From: an uncultured Erysipelotrichaceae bacterium
GTDB taxonomy: Bacteria > Bacillota_I > Bacilli_A > RFN20 > CAG-826
Assembly (NCBI GenBank): GCA_902793515.1
Contig: CADBDO010000026.1
Span: forward strand, 1 to 23,892
Direction of reading: 5' to 3'
DNA: 23,892 nucleotides
The notes below the pieces were generated by a model that was not told the DNA's origin, did not search any database, and worked only from the letters and a program-made list of their open reading frames with translations. Position numbers and translations under genes: made by a program. Positions 1-7,398 of the stretch are shown piece after piece (position 1 is the stretch's first letter; each line of letters starts with the position of its first letter).

Positions 1-316
1 TTATGGTTGGGAAGAGATCTGGTAAGAATAGACGGTAATAAGTCGTGATCGTGTAGTAATCGCGGACGTCGAGCCTGACTGCCAAAGAGTTGACCTTGAC
101 GGAGACGTTGAAGAAAGAAATCACGATGTTGTCTTTCTGGAAAGCCTTGATCGCTTTCTTGCTTTCAAGAGATAAGCCGTCGTGGATGATGGTGATGTGG
201 TATTTATATTCCGGCGAGGCATGATCTACGATGCTCGCGAGGGTTGTCGATAGAAAAGGGATGTAGTTGTCATCAAGTGTGAAGAAGAGGCGGACTACTG
301 CTTTCTTATTATTCAT
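1..316 (-). CDS. Glycosyltransferase family 8 protein, N-terminal part (cut by window edge)
   Basis: The gene reads leftwards and runs off the window after about 105 codons. The protein starts MNNKKAVVRLFFTLDDNYIP and continues with a segment like LSTTLASIVDHASPEYKYHI, then HITIIHDGLS and YYTITTYYRLFLPDLFP. This order (a first strand ending in a T-D-D-N-Y motif, an S-x-x-S-I/L helix, an I-x-H-D-G/D-L-S strand and a Y-Y-R-L-x-x-P-x-L-x-P motif) is typical of GT8 galactosyl/glucosyltransferases, which move sugars from nucleotide donors onto cell-surface glycans. The DxD metal motif would lie beyond the edge and is not visible. Start: ATG at 316 preceded by AGGAGG at a good distance. A terminator and a possible promoter separate it from the serpin gene. 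Inference: cell-envelope polysaccharide or lipid glycosylation. Confidence 0.8.
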   Translation of the reverse strand, partial: MNNKKAVVRLFFTLDDNYIPFLSTTLASIVDHASPEYKYHITIIHDGLSLESKKAIKAFQKDNIVISFFNVSVKVNSLAVRLDVRDYYTITTYYRLFLPDLFPTI

Positions 317-349
317 AGAATAATCCTCCTAGGTTGTCGCAACGTTACC

Positions 350-378
350 AAACTATCCTAGAAAACGCCTCTAATCAA
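350..378 (-). promoter_or_regulatory. Possible promoter of the GT8 gene
   Basis: On the minus strand a TTGATT box (378-373) is followed after 17 nt by TAGTTT (355-350), about 34 nt ahead of the GT8 start codon. The -35 is good and the -10 is moderate. Prediction by eye only. Confidence 0.35.
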
Positions 379-400
379 GAAAAAGATTATTCTTTTAAAG

Positions 401-430
401 AAAAACCCCCGCAAAAGGGGGGTCTTTTTT
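401..430. terminator. Rho-independent terminator after the serpin gene, usable in both directions
   Basis: A GC stem of five to six base pairs (CCCCC at 406-410 with the G-run at 417-422), with a small A-rich loop, is flanked by an A-run on the left and a T-run on the right. On the minus strand the tract read after the stem is T-rich, so it would end the sigma-serpin transcript at the serpin stop codon and insulate the GT8 gene. Confidence 0.75.
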
Positions 431-1892
431 ATTTAATGGATGTCGATTCCGCCGGATTATTCACCTTGTTGATGAAGAGAGGGAAGTCGTCCTCAAGACA
501 GATCGCGTAGAACGGACGGTTGACTTCAATTAACAGCGGACTCGTTGAAGGCATTGCTCCTGAGCCGCCTCCAGCAACGGTCACAGACTCGCCAAAGATG
601 CCTTTATCGCAGAACTCGAAATCCGACGATTGGAGCACATAGAAATCAAGCGCATTCGCTCGGATTCCACCGCTTCTTAGGAGTTTTGACCAAAGGAGCT
701 CTTGCCCGCTCATATAGTTAGTAAACGAAGGTGTAAGGTCAATTGAACCAGAACCAAGATGGAAAAATGGGACATAACCATAGGCTGGGCGACGCTGTGG
801 GCTCCTTTTTGTGATTTCGGAATAAGCCTCTCCGAGAGAAACCGCTTCAAGTGACACTCCTTCATCAGGTAAAACAATCATCATTTCTGTGGTGCTGTTT
901 CTAAAGGCAAAGGCAAAGTAGTTGTCGCCATCGAAGTATCTTACGGACACCCCAGCGTTCGCTTTTCCAAACAAACCATAATCGACTTGGATGGTTCCAT
1001 TCTTGGTATGGAAGCTCCTCTTCTCTGTCGTATAAGTGCCCATGGCTAAGTCTTTCATCTTGAGAGCTGCGTAGGTTAAGACACCATCGCCATTCATCGG
1101 AACCTGAGGAACAGCGATTTCTAAGCCAATAGCTTGTTCGAAATAGTTCTGGGCTTGTTGGACATAATTGCTGTGCTTTGCAGCACTTGTGGCGATGTAA
1201 TTATCTTCGACCGCCTTGCATTTGGCCGGATCGAAGGCGAAGCGTCCGCCAACTTGCTGATGAAGAACAGCGCTATCAAAACGAACAGATTCTACGTATT
1301 CACCAGTTGTTCGATTTGTCTGGCCATAGGAACAATTCCATTGCTCAAGGAATGTTTTTGTGTCATCTCCCGCATCAACGAGGCCGAAAGCGTCCAAATC
1401 AAAGCCGTCGGACACAGCCATTAAGGAAGATGCGCAAAGAAGATGGGAGGCTGGCGAAAGAACAAAGTTCTCATTGCTTGGATCTTGGAAGAACGGAATA
1501 AGCTTCTCAAGGGATTTTAGGCCGGTTCTGCTGACGATTTTGGTATCTAGAGGCGGGACACTCCTATCATTTTTCGGAGCGATGACGAAATTGGTCATCT
1601 CTGTGCAGTCAGTTCCACTGAACGGGACCGAGGTGCTAGGAGCTTCACTTCTGGCAGGGTCGTTACTGCTGCTGCCGTTTCCTGAGCCGATAGGGCCAAG
1701 CGCGTTTCCGATCGCATTAGGAACGATGATGGCCGTTGCGACCGAGGCTGCTGCTAAAACAGCACCGGCAGGAACGGCAAATTTAAACCATGATGGGAAT
1801 CTGCTTTGTTTTATTGGGGTTGGATATGGATTAGGCACATTTTCTTCAAAGACTTGGTCGATGTGCTTTTTCATCTGCTTTTCGAATTTCAT
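429..1892 (-). CDS. Membrane-anchored serpin, partner of the ECF sigma factor (copy 1)
   Basis: 487 residues. Seen: a cytoplasmic-like tail (1-37), one hydrophobic helix (about 38-57) with K37 on its inner side, a Gly/Ser-rich linker (about 65-90) and a serpin domain (about 115-480). Serpin marks are NFVLSPASHLL near the start, a central segment with FHTKNGTIQVDYGLFG, and the C-terminal signature NRPFYAICLEDDFPLFINKVNNP split as NRPF...LFINKV.NNP at about 458-480. The reactive-loop hinge (about 428-445) reads DKGIFGESVTVAGGG, which lacks the run of small residues usual in inhibitory serpins. Serpins are suicide inhibitors that change fold when a protease cuts the loop. The gene starts inside the stop of the upstream sigma gene (ATGA), so the two are translationally coupled. 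Inference: it is the transmembrane regulator (anti-sigma-like) of that sigma factor, with the serpin domain outside the cell. Confidence 0.82.
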   Translation of the reverse strand: MKFEKQMKKHIDQVFEENVPNPYPTPIKQSRFPSWFKFAVPAGAVLAAASVATAIIVPNAIGNALGPIGSGNGSSSNDPARSEAPSTSVPFSGTDCTEMTNFVIAPKNDRSVPPLDTKIVSRTGLKSLEKLIPFFQDPSNENFVLSPASHLLCASSLMAVSDGFDLDAFGLVDAGDDTKTFLEQWNCSYGQTNRTTGEYVESVRFDSAVLHQQVGGRFAFDPAKCKAVEDNYIATSAAKHSNYVQQAQNYFEQAIGLEIAVPQVPMNGDGVLTYAALKMKDLAMGTYTTEKRSFHTKNGTIQVDYGLFGKANAGVSVRYFDGDNYFAFAFRNSTTEMMIVLPDEGVSLEAVSLGEAYSEITKRSPQRRPAYGYVPFFHLGSGSIDLTPSFTNYMSGQELLWSKLLRSGGIRANALDFYVLQSSDFEFCDKGIFGESVTVAGGGSGAMPSTSPLLIEVNRPFYAICLEDDFPLFINKVNNPAESTSIK

Positions 1893-2389
1893 GCTACAAG
1901 TCCTTTCTTGAGTTTTTCTTTCGCGCTGGCATAAAGCCTTCTCACGCTAGAGACGGAAATGCCCGTTTCTTCGGAGATCTCTTGCCAGGTGTAAGAGAAA
2001 CCGATCTTGTAATAGACGACGATCGTTTCTTTGTTGGAGAGCAAAGGCTCAATGAGCGAAAGGAAGTCATTGGTTCTGTCATCGTCCCCATATATCTCCT
2101 CTAGGACGTCGCTAGAAGGGACGAGGCGGCCTTTCCTCAAGAAGTCGATAGCCTGGTTTCTGGCAGTCGCGACGAGGAAAGCTTTGAGGTGATTTGGTTC
2201 CTTTATCTGCTCCCTTTTCTCAATCGCTTTAAGGAAGGATTCGCTTAGGATGTCATCGATATCGCTTTTGGAAGAGACATAAGATGCGATGACGAAAAAC
2301 ATCAGGTTCTTGTACTCGAAGTACACCTTTTCGATAGCGGATTCGTTCCCAGCCATGAAGTCGATGGCCGTGCTTCTTGATATGCTCAT
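1889..2389 (-). CDS. ECF-type RNA polymerase sigma factor (copy 1)
   Basis: 166 residues, the usual ECF length. Sigma region 2 is visible around residues 25-90: DIDDILSESFLKAIEK matches the region 2.2 helix (consensus DAEDLxQExFxxxxxx), and FLVATARNQAIDFLRKGR matches 2.3-2.4. Region 4 follows at about 120-165, with an HTH core YTWQEISEETGISVSSVRRL and a basic end AKEKLKKGL. There is no extra C-terminal domain. Start: ATG at 2389 with GAGAGG about 6 nt upstream. It overlaps the downstream membrane serpin by 4 nt. It directs RNA polymerase to a small regulon when released from its regulator; targets cannot be read from here. Its upstream region (2390-2460) is AT-rich, and I see no confident autoregulatory promoter. 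Confidence 0.9.
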   Translation of the reverse strand: MSISRSTAIDFMAGNESAIEKVYFEYKNLMFFVIASYVSSKSDIDDILSESFLKAIEKREQIKEPNHLKAFLVATARNQAIDFLRKGRLVPSSDVLEEIYGDDDRTNDFLSLIEPLLSNKETIVVYYKIGFSYTWQEISEETGISVSSVRRLYASAKEKLKKGLVA

Positions 2390-2631
2390 TTATGCCTCTC
2401 GCCAAATGTGACGGATGAAAAATAAAAAACTGCTCAACAATGTTAGCATTTTTGTTGTTCGTAAATCCAGCCGGCTAAAAACCGGCTAAAAAGCCTCTTT
2501 TGATTTCACCCAATACCCAACCGAAATGATTGCATAAAATTCTAGCAATCAACCATATGGGTTTTGCCATCTGAACCAGTGTGTGCATTTTTTGCACATG
2601 TACTTTTTCCTACAATCCGCCTTCCTGCAAA
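2390..2631. other. Intergenic region with two small hairpins, no gene
   Basis: No coding signal. Two inverted repeats are visible: AGCCGG (2469-2474) with CCGGCT (2482-2487), and TGTGCA (2582-2587) with TGCACA (2593-2598). Neither is followed by a clear T-run on the minus strand, so they are weak terminator candidates for the gene ending at 2632. The sigma-factor promoter must lie here or further upstream. Confidence 0.4.
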
Positions 2632-3498
2632 CTATTTTTTGACGTTAAACTTGATGATGCTTTCCACTTTTTGGAACCGCGAAAAATAATCTCCAGCAGA
2701 GCCTCTTTGATATTTTGCTAGAATCTCATCGCGAACACGTGAAGCGAATTTCGTTGCTCGCCCTTTACAGAAGGATTTGCAGTCAAACTCAACCCTAGTT
2801 CGATAGTCATATGATTCTTTGATAGCGTTTTGATCGATTACGACGTACAAGTTAATTTCTGAATCAAAATTAATAAAGACCGTTCCTGCTTTTTCATCTA
2901 AATCAACGCCTCTGAATCTTAGATCAAAAATAGCCGGGTTTTGAGATACGTTTTTTCCATAATCCCAAGATCCATTTTCGCATAAAGATTCTACAGCATC
3001 AGAGAAGTGCCTAATTTGATCTTCTCTCTCGGTGAGTTTCCGTCCTTCAGGAGTAGCTCTAAAAGCAGCTTCTTTACGTTTTCTCTCTTCCTCTTCAGCG
3101 GCTTGTTTGGCTTTCAAAGCCTTAAATCTTGCATCAAGCTTTTCTCTACCGCCTTGGTAGCAGAAACGATAATCTATTTTCCACTCTTTAGCGGCGATAA
3201 GGTAAGTGATAAAACCAAACGGTATAAAACCCATCACCCTTAACCACATATATGGCCAAGTGGCCGGTGTTTTCATCCAACGTAGATAGATTATCCACCC
3301 CATGACCGCTTCAAATAAAACGCCAACAGTCAAAATCGAAACGATTACTTGTAAATACATAGGAAAACCATCGGGGCTTTGTCCTCCTACAATGCCGAAA
3401 ACTGGGGTAATGAGTAATCCTGCCACCGTGTTTATGATTGCACCGACCTTCGCTGGCGTATCGCTTCCTCGAGCTGTGTCATCATATTTGTTTGCCAT
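2632..3498 (-). CDS. Unrecognised membrane protein with three N-terminal helices and a cytoplasmic domain
   Basis: 288 residues, family not recognised. Three hydrophobic segments lie at about 17-38, 47-70 and 80-103, the last pair around an aromatic-rich loop (WMKTPATWPYMWLR). A charged, probably coiled-coil stretch follows (about 120-165, with AKQAAEEEERKRKEAA). A soluble alpha/beta-looking domain of about 120 residues ends in KVESIIKFNVKK. No catalytic motif stands out. Start: ATG at 3498 directly after AGGAGG with ideal spacing. The gene is isolated: 242 nt to the sigma gene downstream and 280 nt to the RhuM gene upstream, so it is probably transcribed alone. It carries no signal of a mobile element. 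The coiled coil may extend the domain into the cytoplasm; function unknown. Confidence 0.75.
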   Translation of the reverse strand: MANKYDDTARGSDTPAKVGAIINTVAGLLITPVFGIVGGQSPDGFPMYLQVIVSILTVGVLFEAVMGWIIYLRWMKTPATWPYMWLRVMGFIPFGFITYLIAAKEWKIDYRFCYQGGREKLDARFKALKAKQAAEEEERKRKEAAFRATPEGRKLTEREDQIRHFSDAVESLCENGSWDYGKNVSQNPAIFDLRFRGVDLDEKAGTVFINFDSEINLYVVIDQNAIKESYDYRTRVEFDCKSFCKGRATKFASRVRDEILAKYQRGSAGDYFSRFQKVESIIKFNVKK

Positions 3499-3778
3499 AA
3501 AAAACCTCCTGTTTTCGAAACACGAAAAGAAAAGTGCTTGGCATTTTCTATGCTATTTTTCTGATCGTCCTCAGGATAACAAGAAAAGATTATGGGGTCA
3601 AACACTATGCTCTACTCAAAAAAGGAACAGGCATTATCGCGTTTGCTTAGCAATCCCCTGCAAAATCACGTTAAAACAACATAAAAACTTTTTCCGCAGA
3701 AGGGCGGCTTATTCGACATAAGAACAAAGCATTTCCCCAAAGACATCGAGAAAACGATTCAGATCTGCAAAAACATCA
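3499..3778. other. Intergenic region, nothing clear
   Basis: About 280 nt. Next to the start of the 288-residue membrane protein is an inverted repeat TTTTCG/CGAAAA (about 3513-3529) and an AGGAGG site. The rest shows only very short open frames without a ribosome binding site. I see no convincing promoter, RNA or repeat. Confidence 0.35.
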
Positions 3779-4657
3779 TCAAACAAAAGACACGAATCCT
3801 TTTAAAGAAACTAGGTAAACCGGGTCTTCTATCTCCCCAATGGCAAACACTTTCTTTCCCACATAATTCAAAGACGCTCCAATATGATATAAGAGCCTTC
3901 CATCAATAATTAGGAATCTATCGTGAAAAGCGTCGTTTACTGATACGGATAGATTTCCAAATTGAGCATTGAAAGAGGCGATGTCGTTTTGCGTTAGTTT
4001 TGACTTTGAAGAGATGATTAGCTTTGTCTCAACGTACGCATTCTTTTCTTTTAGGTAATCTAACGCCAGGATATCTGCGTAAGGATCGATTAGCACTATT
4101 TCTTTCTTTGCTTTTGAAAATAAGCCTTTCAAAAACACTCTCGCCTCAAAAAACTCACCATCAAAGAATATCCTGTCCTTCAGAGGCGATGCCCCCTCCT
4201 CAAAAGTCGACAAACGCTTATCAATATCATCAACTCTATGGACAAGATTTGCATAGTTATCATTGGTAATGAGTGTTCGTTTTTCATCCAGAACATATCC
4301 CTTTAATAGATAGTCTTTTAATACTCCATTCGCCCATTTTCTGAATATTATCCCATTCTTCGACTTAACCCTATATCCAACAGAAATAACCATATCCAAA
4401 TTGTAGATTTTGATTTTTCTTTTTATCGTGCGCGTCCCCTCGGTTTGAACCTGTTCCAAAACGGAACAAGTTGACACATCGAGTTCGCCATCAGACAAGA
4501 TATTTGAAACGTGCTTTACAATCGCAGGTCTTTTAACTCCAAAGAGTAAAGCCATTTCCTCCATCCTAAGCCAAACGGTCTCCTCTGAAGGAGAGACACT
4601 AACATCGAGCACTACGTTGTCATGCTGAAACCTGACTATCTCAAACTTGTTTCCCAT
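3779..4657 (-). CDS. RhuM-family DNA-binding protein with C-terminal PLD-like domain
   Basis: 292 residues from the ATG at 4657, chosen because AGGAG lies 9-10 nt before it; an in-frame ATG 13 codons upstream has no such site. The N-terminal half matches the Virulence_RhuM family: VWLRMEEMALLFGVKRPAIVKHV (helix-turn-helix-like), then MVISVGYRVKSKNGIIFRKWAN and VLKDYLLKGYVLDEKR. The C-terminal half (about 165-292) resembles the phospholipase D fold: ARVFLKGLFSKAKKEIVLIDPY, then the box HDRFLIIDG and HIGASLNYVGKK. The box is H-x-R-x4-D, with Arg where classical HKD enzymes have Lys. Such proteins occur in genomic islands and near defence genes; their activity is not established. The gene lies alone downstream of tRNA-Trp, a favoured integration target, but no attachment repeat was found. 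Confidence 0.8.
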   Translation of the reverse strand: MGNKFEIVRFQHDNVVLDVSVSPSEETVWLRMEEMALLFGVKRPAIVKHVSNILSDGELDVSTCSVLEQVQTEGTRTIKRKIKIYNLDMVISVGYRVKSKNGIIFRKWANGVLKDYLLKGYVLDEKRTLITNDNYANLVHRVDDIDKRLSTFEEGASPLKDRIFFDGEFFEARVFLKGLFSKAKKEIVLIDPYADILALDYLKEKNAYVETKLIISSKSKLTQNDIASFNAQFGNLSVSVNDAFHDRFLIIDGRLLYHIGASLNYVGKKVFAIGEIEDPVYLVSLKGFVSFV

Positions 4658-4762
4658 TTTCTTTCTCCTGAACGACGATTCGGGAAAACCCCTCACTTAT
4701 ATCTATAGTGAGTTAAAATGTTTTTTTCGTTATCCGTTTTGTATAAAGAGCCCCTGCTTAAC

Positions 4763-4786
4763 AAAAAAAGACCCCCGAAAGGTCTT
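4763..4786 (-). terminator. Terminator of tRNA-Trp
   Basis: Read on the minus strand: a stem AAGACC/GGTCTT (4786-4781 with 4773-4768), a seven-base loop, then a run of seven T. It lies 11 nt after the CCA end of tRNA-Trp. Confidence 0.8.
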
Positions 4787-4796
4787 ATTTTTAATA

Positions 4797-4870
4797 TGGC
4801 AGGGGCGGAAGGAATCGAACCCTCATCAAAGGTTTTGGAGACCTCTGTTCTACCACTGAACCACGCCCCT
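4797..4870 (-). tRNA. tRNA-Trp (anticodon CCA)
   Basis: 74 nt on the minus strand, with encoded CCA. All arms fold: acceptor AGGGGCG/CGCCCCT, D stem GTTC/GAAC, anticodon stem GAGGT/ACCTT with loop CTCCAAA (anticodon CCA), T arm GAGGG-TTCGATT-CCTTC, discriminator G. The CCA anticodon reads UGG only, in keeping with TGA being used as a stop in this window. Confidence 0.95.
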
Positions 4871-4893
4871 ACGGCCTAATTCAGGCGAGCGTT

Positions 4894-4922
4894 ATTATAA
4901 CCCCCGCACCGAACCTCTACAA
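4894..4922 (-). promoter_or_regulatory. Promoter of tRNA-Trp
   Basis: Minus strand: TTGTAG (4922-4917), 17-nt spacer, perfect TATAAT (4899-4894), 23 nt before the mature tRNA 5' end. It lies in the short gap after the trkH stop codon. Confidence 0.75.
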
Positions 4923-4935
4923 GGAGGAAGAGCGA

Positions 4936-6642
4936 TTATTCTAAGGAAGGTCGAGCTTTTTTGGCGTTGAGCCTCATCTCGCGGATAGGATCGATGATGA
5001 ATCTCCATAAAGCGAAGATGATTGGGAGAATCTCCAAACGTCCGAAGAACATGGCCATCGTCTCAATCCAGATGAAGCCATTATAGGCAAGAGGATGAGC
5101 GGCTTTGTAGCCAACGTAGTCCATCATGGAAATGCCGTTCGAGGTGAATCCGTTCATGAATTCATAGAAGCAGCGTTGGAACCATTCGCCCTGGGTCAGG
5201 TCAGGGAGTTTTGGAAGGAACATCAAGGCCAACGAGCCTGCCGCAAAGACGACAAGGACGAGGAGGGTGTAGTTCCTCGCTTCTTTGACCGCGCTTTCAT
5301 CGACTTCTTTGACGACGCCCAAACGTCTGATGACGCGAGGAGAGATGGTTCTATCTGAGGTGTCATGGTATCTAAGGAACCAATAGAATTCTTTGCCAAG
5401 GATGCCGACACGGTACTGCTTGAGACCGCCAGAAGTTGAACCCATTCCACCGCCGATGGTCATAAGGATCCAGCCTAAGAAGAAGCAGACTGGGCCAAGC
5501 TTGAAGATCGATGGGAAGTTCGCAAATCCCGATGTGGTCATCGAGGAGATGGTGAAATATGTGCCATATCTGAGTGATGTGAGGAAATCGAGTCCACCGC
5601 CATCGTTATAGAGATAGGTGATCGAGGAGGTGCAGACGATAACGCCAATGATGAATAAAGCAACGGCGAAGCAGGTTTCGATGTCGCCGAAGAACTCTTT
5701 GAACTTGCCTCTTAAGGCAAAAGTATGGAGGACAAGGCTAGTCGCACCCGCAAGCATGAGGACGCAGGAGATGATTTCGATGCCGATTCCGGTATTAACG
5801 ACATAGGAAAGGTTGGATATCTCCCCTAACGGCATCATCTTGCTGAAGAAATAGATGCTTTCCGATCTCGTGGAGAAGCCGCCGGTCGCCAAGCAGCCCA
5901 TGGATGTGCAAACCGCCTCGAACGGAGGCATGCCAGCAAGCCATAAACCTAAAGAGCCAGCCGCCACCCAGCCAGCATAGACTAAGAAGATGATCTTCGC
6001 GGATTTGGCGAGGTTAGGAACGATCTGGTCGTTATGGCCTTCAGCGAAATAGAGTTTGAAGTTCTGCCTTGAGGCAATGATCGAGGTGACGAGAAGGACA
6101 AGCCCGACACCGCCGATGAACTGCATGAAGGCACGATGGAACAAAAACACGTGGGCGTACCCATACGAGGAGCAGGAATCGACCCCAAGAGGGCTAGAAA
6201 TCGTGCCGTCAAGATAGGCTTTCTCCGGGAACAAAGTGAGGCCTGTGGTCGTGAATCCTGAGGTAGCTTCAAAGAAGCTCTCGGAGAAAGACATGCCTAA
6301 AGAGGCATTCGCATCACCAAAATTGAGCCAGCTGAACTGGGTTAAGAAGAACGGGAAAGCGCCAGAAAGGATGGCGGCAACCCAAATAAGGACAAGGAGG
6401 ACCGCGTCTTCTTTTGGCTTGAAACGCATCTTTTCTCTTCCAGAGACGAGAAGTTTATAAAGAAGGATGCCGACGCCGATATCGAAAACGGCAGGTATGA
6501 CGAAATCGAGAAGGACCTTCCACTCACCAGGATAGAAGGCGAGCATGAGCAATGGGAAAAGGATGACGACCCCCTCAAACGCGAGGAAAAGGCCGAGATA
6601 ACCGAAGATCAGTCGGAATCCTTTTGCCGGTGCTTTTTTCAT
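4936..6642 (-). CDS. trkH: TrkH-family potassium channel subunit
   Basis: 568 residues, an integral membrane protein of the Trk/Ktr/HKT superfamily that takes up K+. The four pore repeats are visible in order: SGFTTTGLT (about 130), SMGCLATGGFSTRS (about 248), SSMTTSGFANFP (about 370) and NGFTSNGISMMD (about 505). Each carries the filter glycine (T-T-G, T-G-G, T-S-G, S-N-G). IGGGMGSTSGGLKQYR lies just after the third loop, as in TrkH. The length is closer to TrkH (about 480-560) than to KtrB (about 450). Start: ATG at 6642 with AAGG upstream. It is the last gene of an operon with two RCK regulators (6652-7824), 9 nt behind the nearer one. Activity is probably gated by nucleotide binding to the RCK subunits. 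Confidence 0.93.
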   Translation of the reverse strand: MKKAPAKGFRLIFGYLGLFLAFEGVVILFPLLMLAFYPGEWKVLLDFVIPAVFDIGVGILLYKLLVSGREKMRFKPKEDAVLLVLIWVAAILSGAFPFFLTQFSWLNFGDANASLGMSFSESFFEATSGFTTTGLTLFPEKAYLDGTISSPLGVDSCSSYGYAHVFLFHRAFMQFIGGVGLVLLVTSIIASRQNFKLYFAEGHNDQIVPNLAKSAKIIFLVYAGWVAAGSLGLWLAGMPPFEAVCTSMGCLATGGFSTRSESIYFFSKMMPLGEISNLSYVVNTGIGIEIISCVLMLAGATSLVLHTFALRGKFKEFFGDIETCFAVALFIIGVIVCTSSITYLYNDGGGLDFLTSLRYGTYFTISSMTTSGFANFPSIFKLGPVCFFLGWILMTIGGGMGSTSGGLKQYRVGILGKEFYWFLRYHDTSDRTISPRVIRRLGVVKEVDESAVKEARNYTLLVLVVFAAGSLALMFLPKLPDLTQGEWFQRCFYEFMNGFTSNGISMMDYVGYKAAHPLAYNGFIWIETMAMFFGRLEILPIIFALWRFIIDPIREMRLNAKKARPSLE

Positions 6643-6651
6643 ATTGGTGCC

Positions 6652-7395
6652 TTAATCTTGCTTTTTCTTTCTGCGGGATTTCTTCTCTTCTGGGGCTTCG
6701 GCAGGAGCCGGGACAACTTTGTCCTCGGCTGTGGACTTCTGCCTCTTCAAGAAGCGAAGGATCTCCACTTCGTTCTCTTTGGCGCAGGCGACTACGAGGG
6801 TGTCCATCGGACGGAGGACGAGGTCGCCGTTAGGAATGATGAAGTTGTAGTTACGGACGACATAGGCGATCGAAGCGTTCTTCGGGAAGCCCATGTCCTT
6901 GATGGCTTGGTCGCAAATCCAGTACTTCGGAAGAAGGGTGGCCTCGATCATGACGATCTTCTCGTTGTCAAGAGATAGAGATTTGATGAGGGATTCCGCG
7001 TTGGATTCGTTCTTGATGGATTTGGCAAGGAGGTAAGTCGAAGAAATGACGACGTCGATGCCAAGTTTCTTATAAAGGTCAACGTTTGAAGGGTTTGAGA
7101 CGGCGCAGATGCACTTCTTGACGTGGAAGTTCCTCTTTGCCATAAGGCAAGAGGCGAAGTTATCGGTGTCCTTTTTGCAAAGGGAAATGAAAATATCGGC
7201 GTCGTATACCCTGGCCGCCTCAAGGATGGTGTTGTGCCATGGGTCGCCGATAGTGACGGCCACATGTTTTCTTTCCATGATGGTCTGGGCCACCGCTTCG
7301 TTGCCGTTGATGACGGTGAGGCGGTTTTCCTTCGTATTGAACATGTCGATGATGTAGGCGGCATCTGAGTCGCCATTAGCGATTACGATATGCAT
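6652..7395 (-). CDS. trkA: RCK (TrkA-type) regulatory subunit with degenerate nucleotide site
   Basis: 247 residues. An N-terminal Rossmann-like TrkA-N domain (1-130) is followed by a TrkA-C domain (about 140-217, with VVRNYNFIIPNGDLVLRPMDTLVVAC) and a Lys/Glu-rich tail. RCK proteins form a ring under the TrkH dimer and gate it in response to ATP/ADP or NAD(H). Odd: at the place of the glycine motif GxGxxG the sequence is IANGDSDAA, so the first and last glycines are missing and nucleotide binding is doubtful. The 141-residue RCK protein encoded immediately upstream keeps the motif. Together they resemble the two halves of E. coli TrkA as separate polypeptides, with this one contributing the only TrkA-C domain. 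Start: ATG at 7395 after GAGAGG; the gap to the upstream gene is 3 nt. Confidence 0.85.
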   Translation of the reverse strand: MHIVIANGDSDAAYIIDMFNTKENRLTVINGNEAVAQTIMERKHVAVTIGDPWHNTILEAARVYDADIFISLCKKDTDNFASCLMAKRNFHVKKCICAVSNPSNVDLYKKLGIDVVISSTYLLAKSIKNESNAESLIKSLSLDNEKIVMIEATLLPKYWICDQAIKDMGFPKNASIAYVVRNYNFIIPNGDLVLRPMDTLVVACAKENEVEILRFLKRQKSTAEDKVVPAPAEAPEEKKSRRKKKQD

Positions 7396-7398
7396 GCT

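Noticed and set aside
1360..1911. 183-codon open frame on the plus strand over the first serpin gene
   Set aside because: Antisense to a clear serpin gene, no ribosome binding site, low-complexity composition; a shadow frame.
2430..2465. CGAAC upstream of both sigma genes as a shared ECF autoregulatory -35 box
   Set aside because: Both copies have CGAAC, but no matching -10 element appears at a common spacing, and distances to the start codon differ.
3302..3721. 139-codon plus-strand frame crossing the start of the 288-residue membrane protein
   Set aside because: Overlaps that gene's well-supported start region, has no ribosome binding site and no protein-like features.
4658..4696. Upstream ATG for the RhuM-like protein
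   Set aside because: The extra 13 residues are not family-like and cover the AGGAG that serves the ATG at 4657.
3600..4870. Genomic island integrated at tRNA-Trp
   Set aside because: No direct repeat of the tRNA 3' end and no integrase were found; only the RhuM-like gene hints at mobility.
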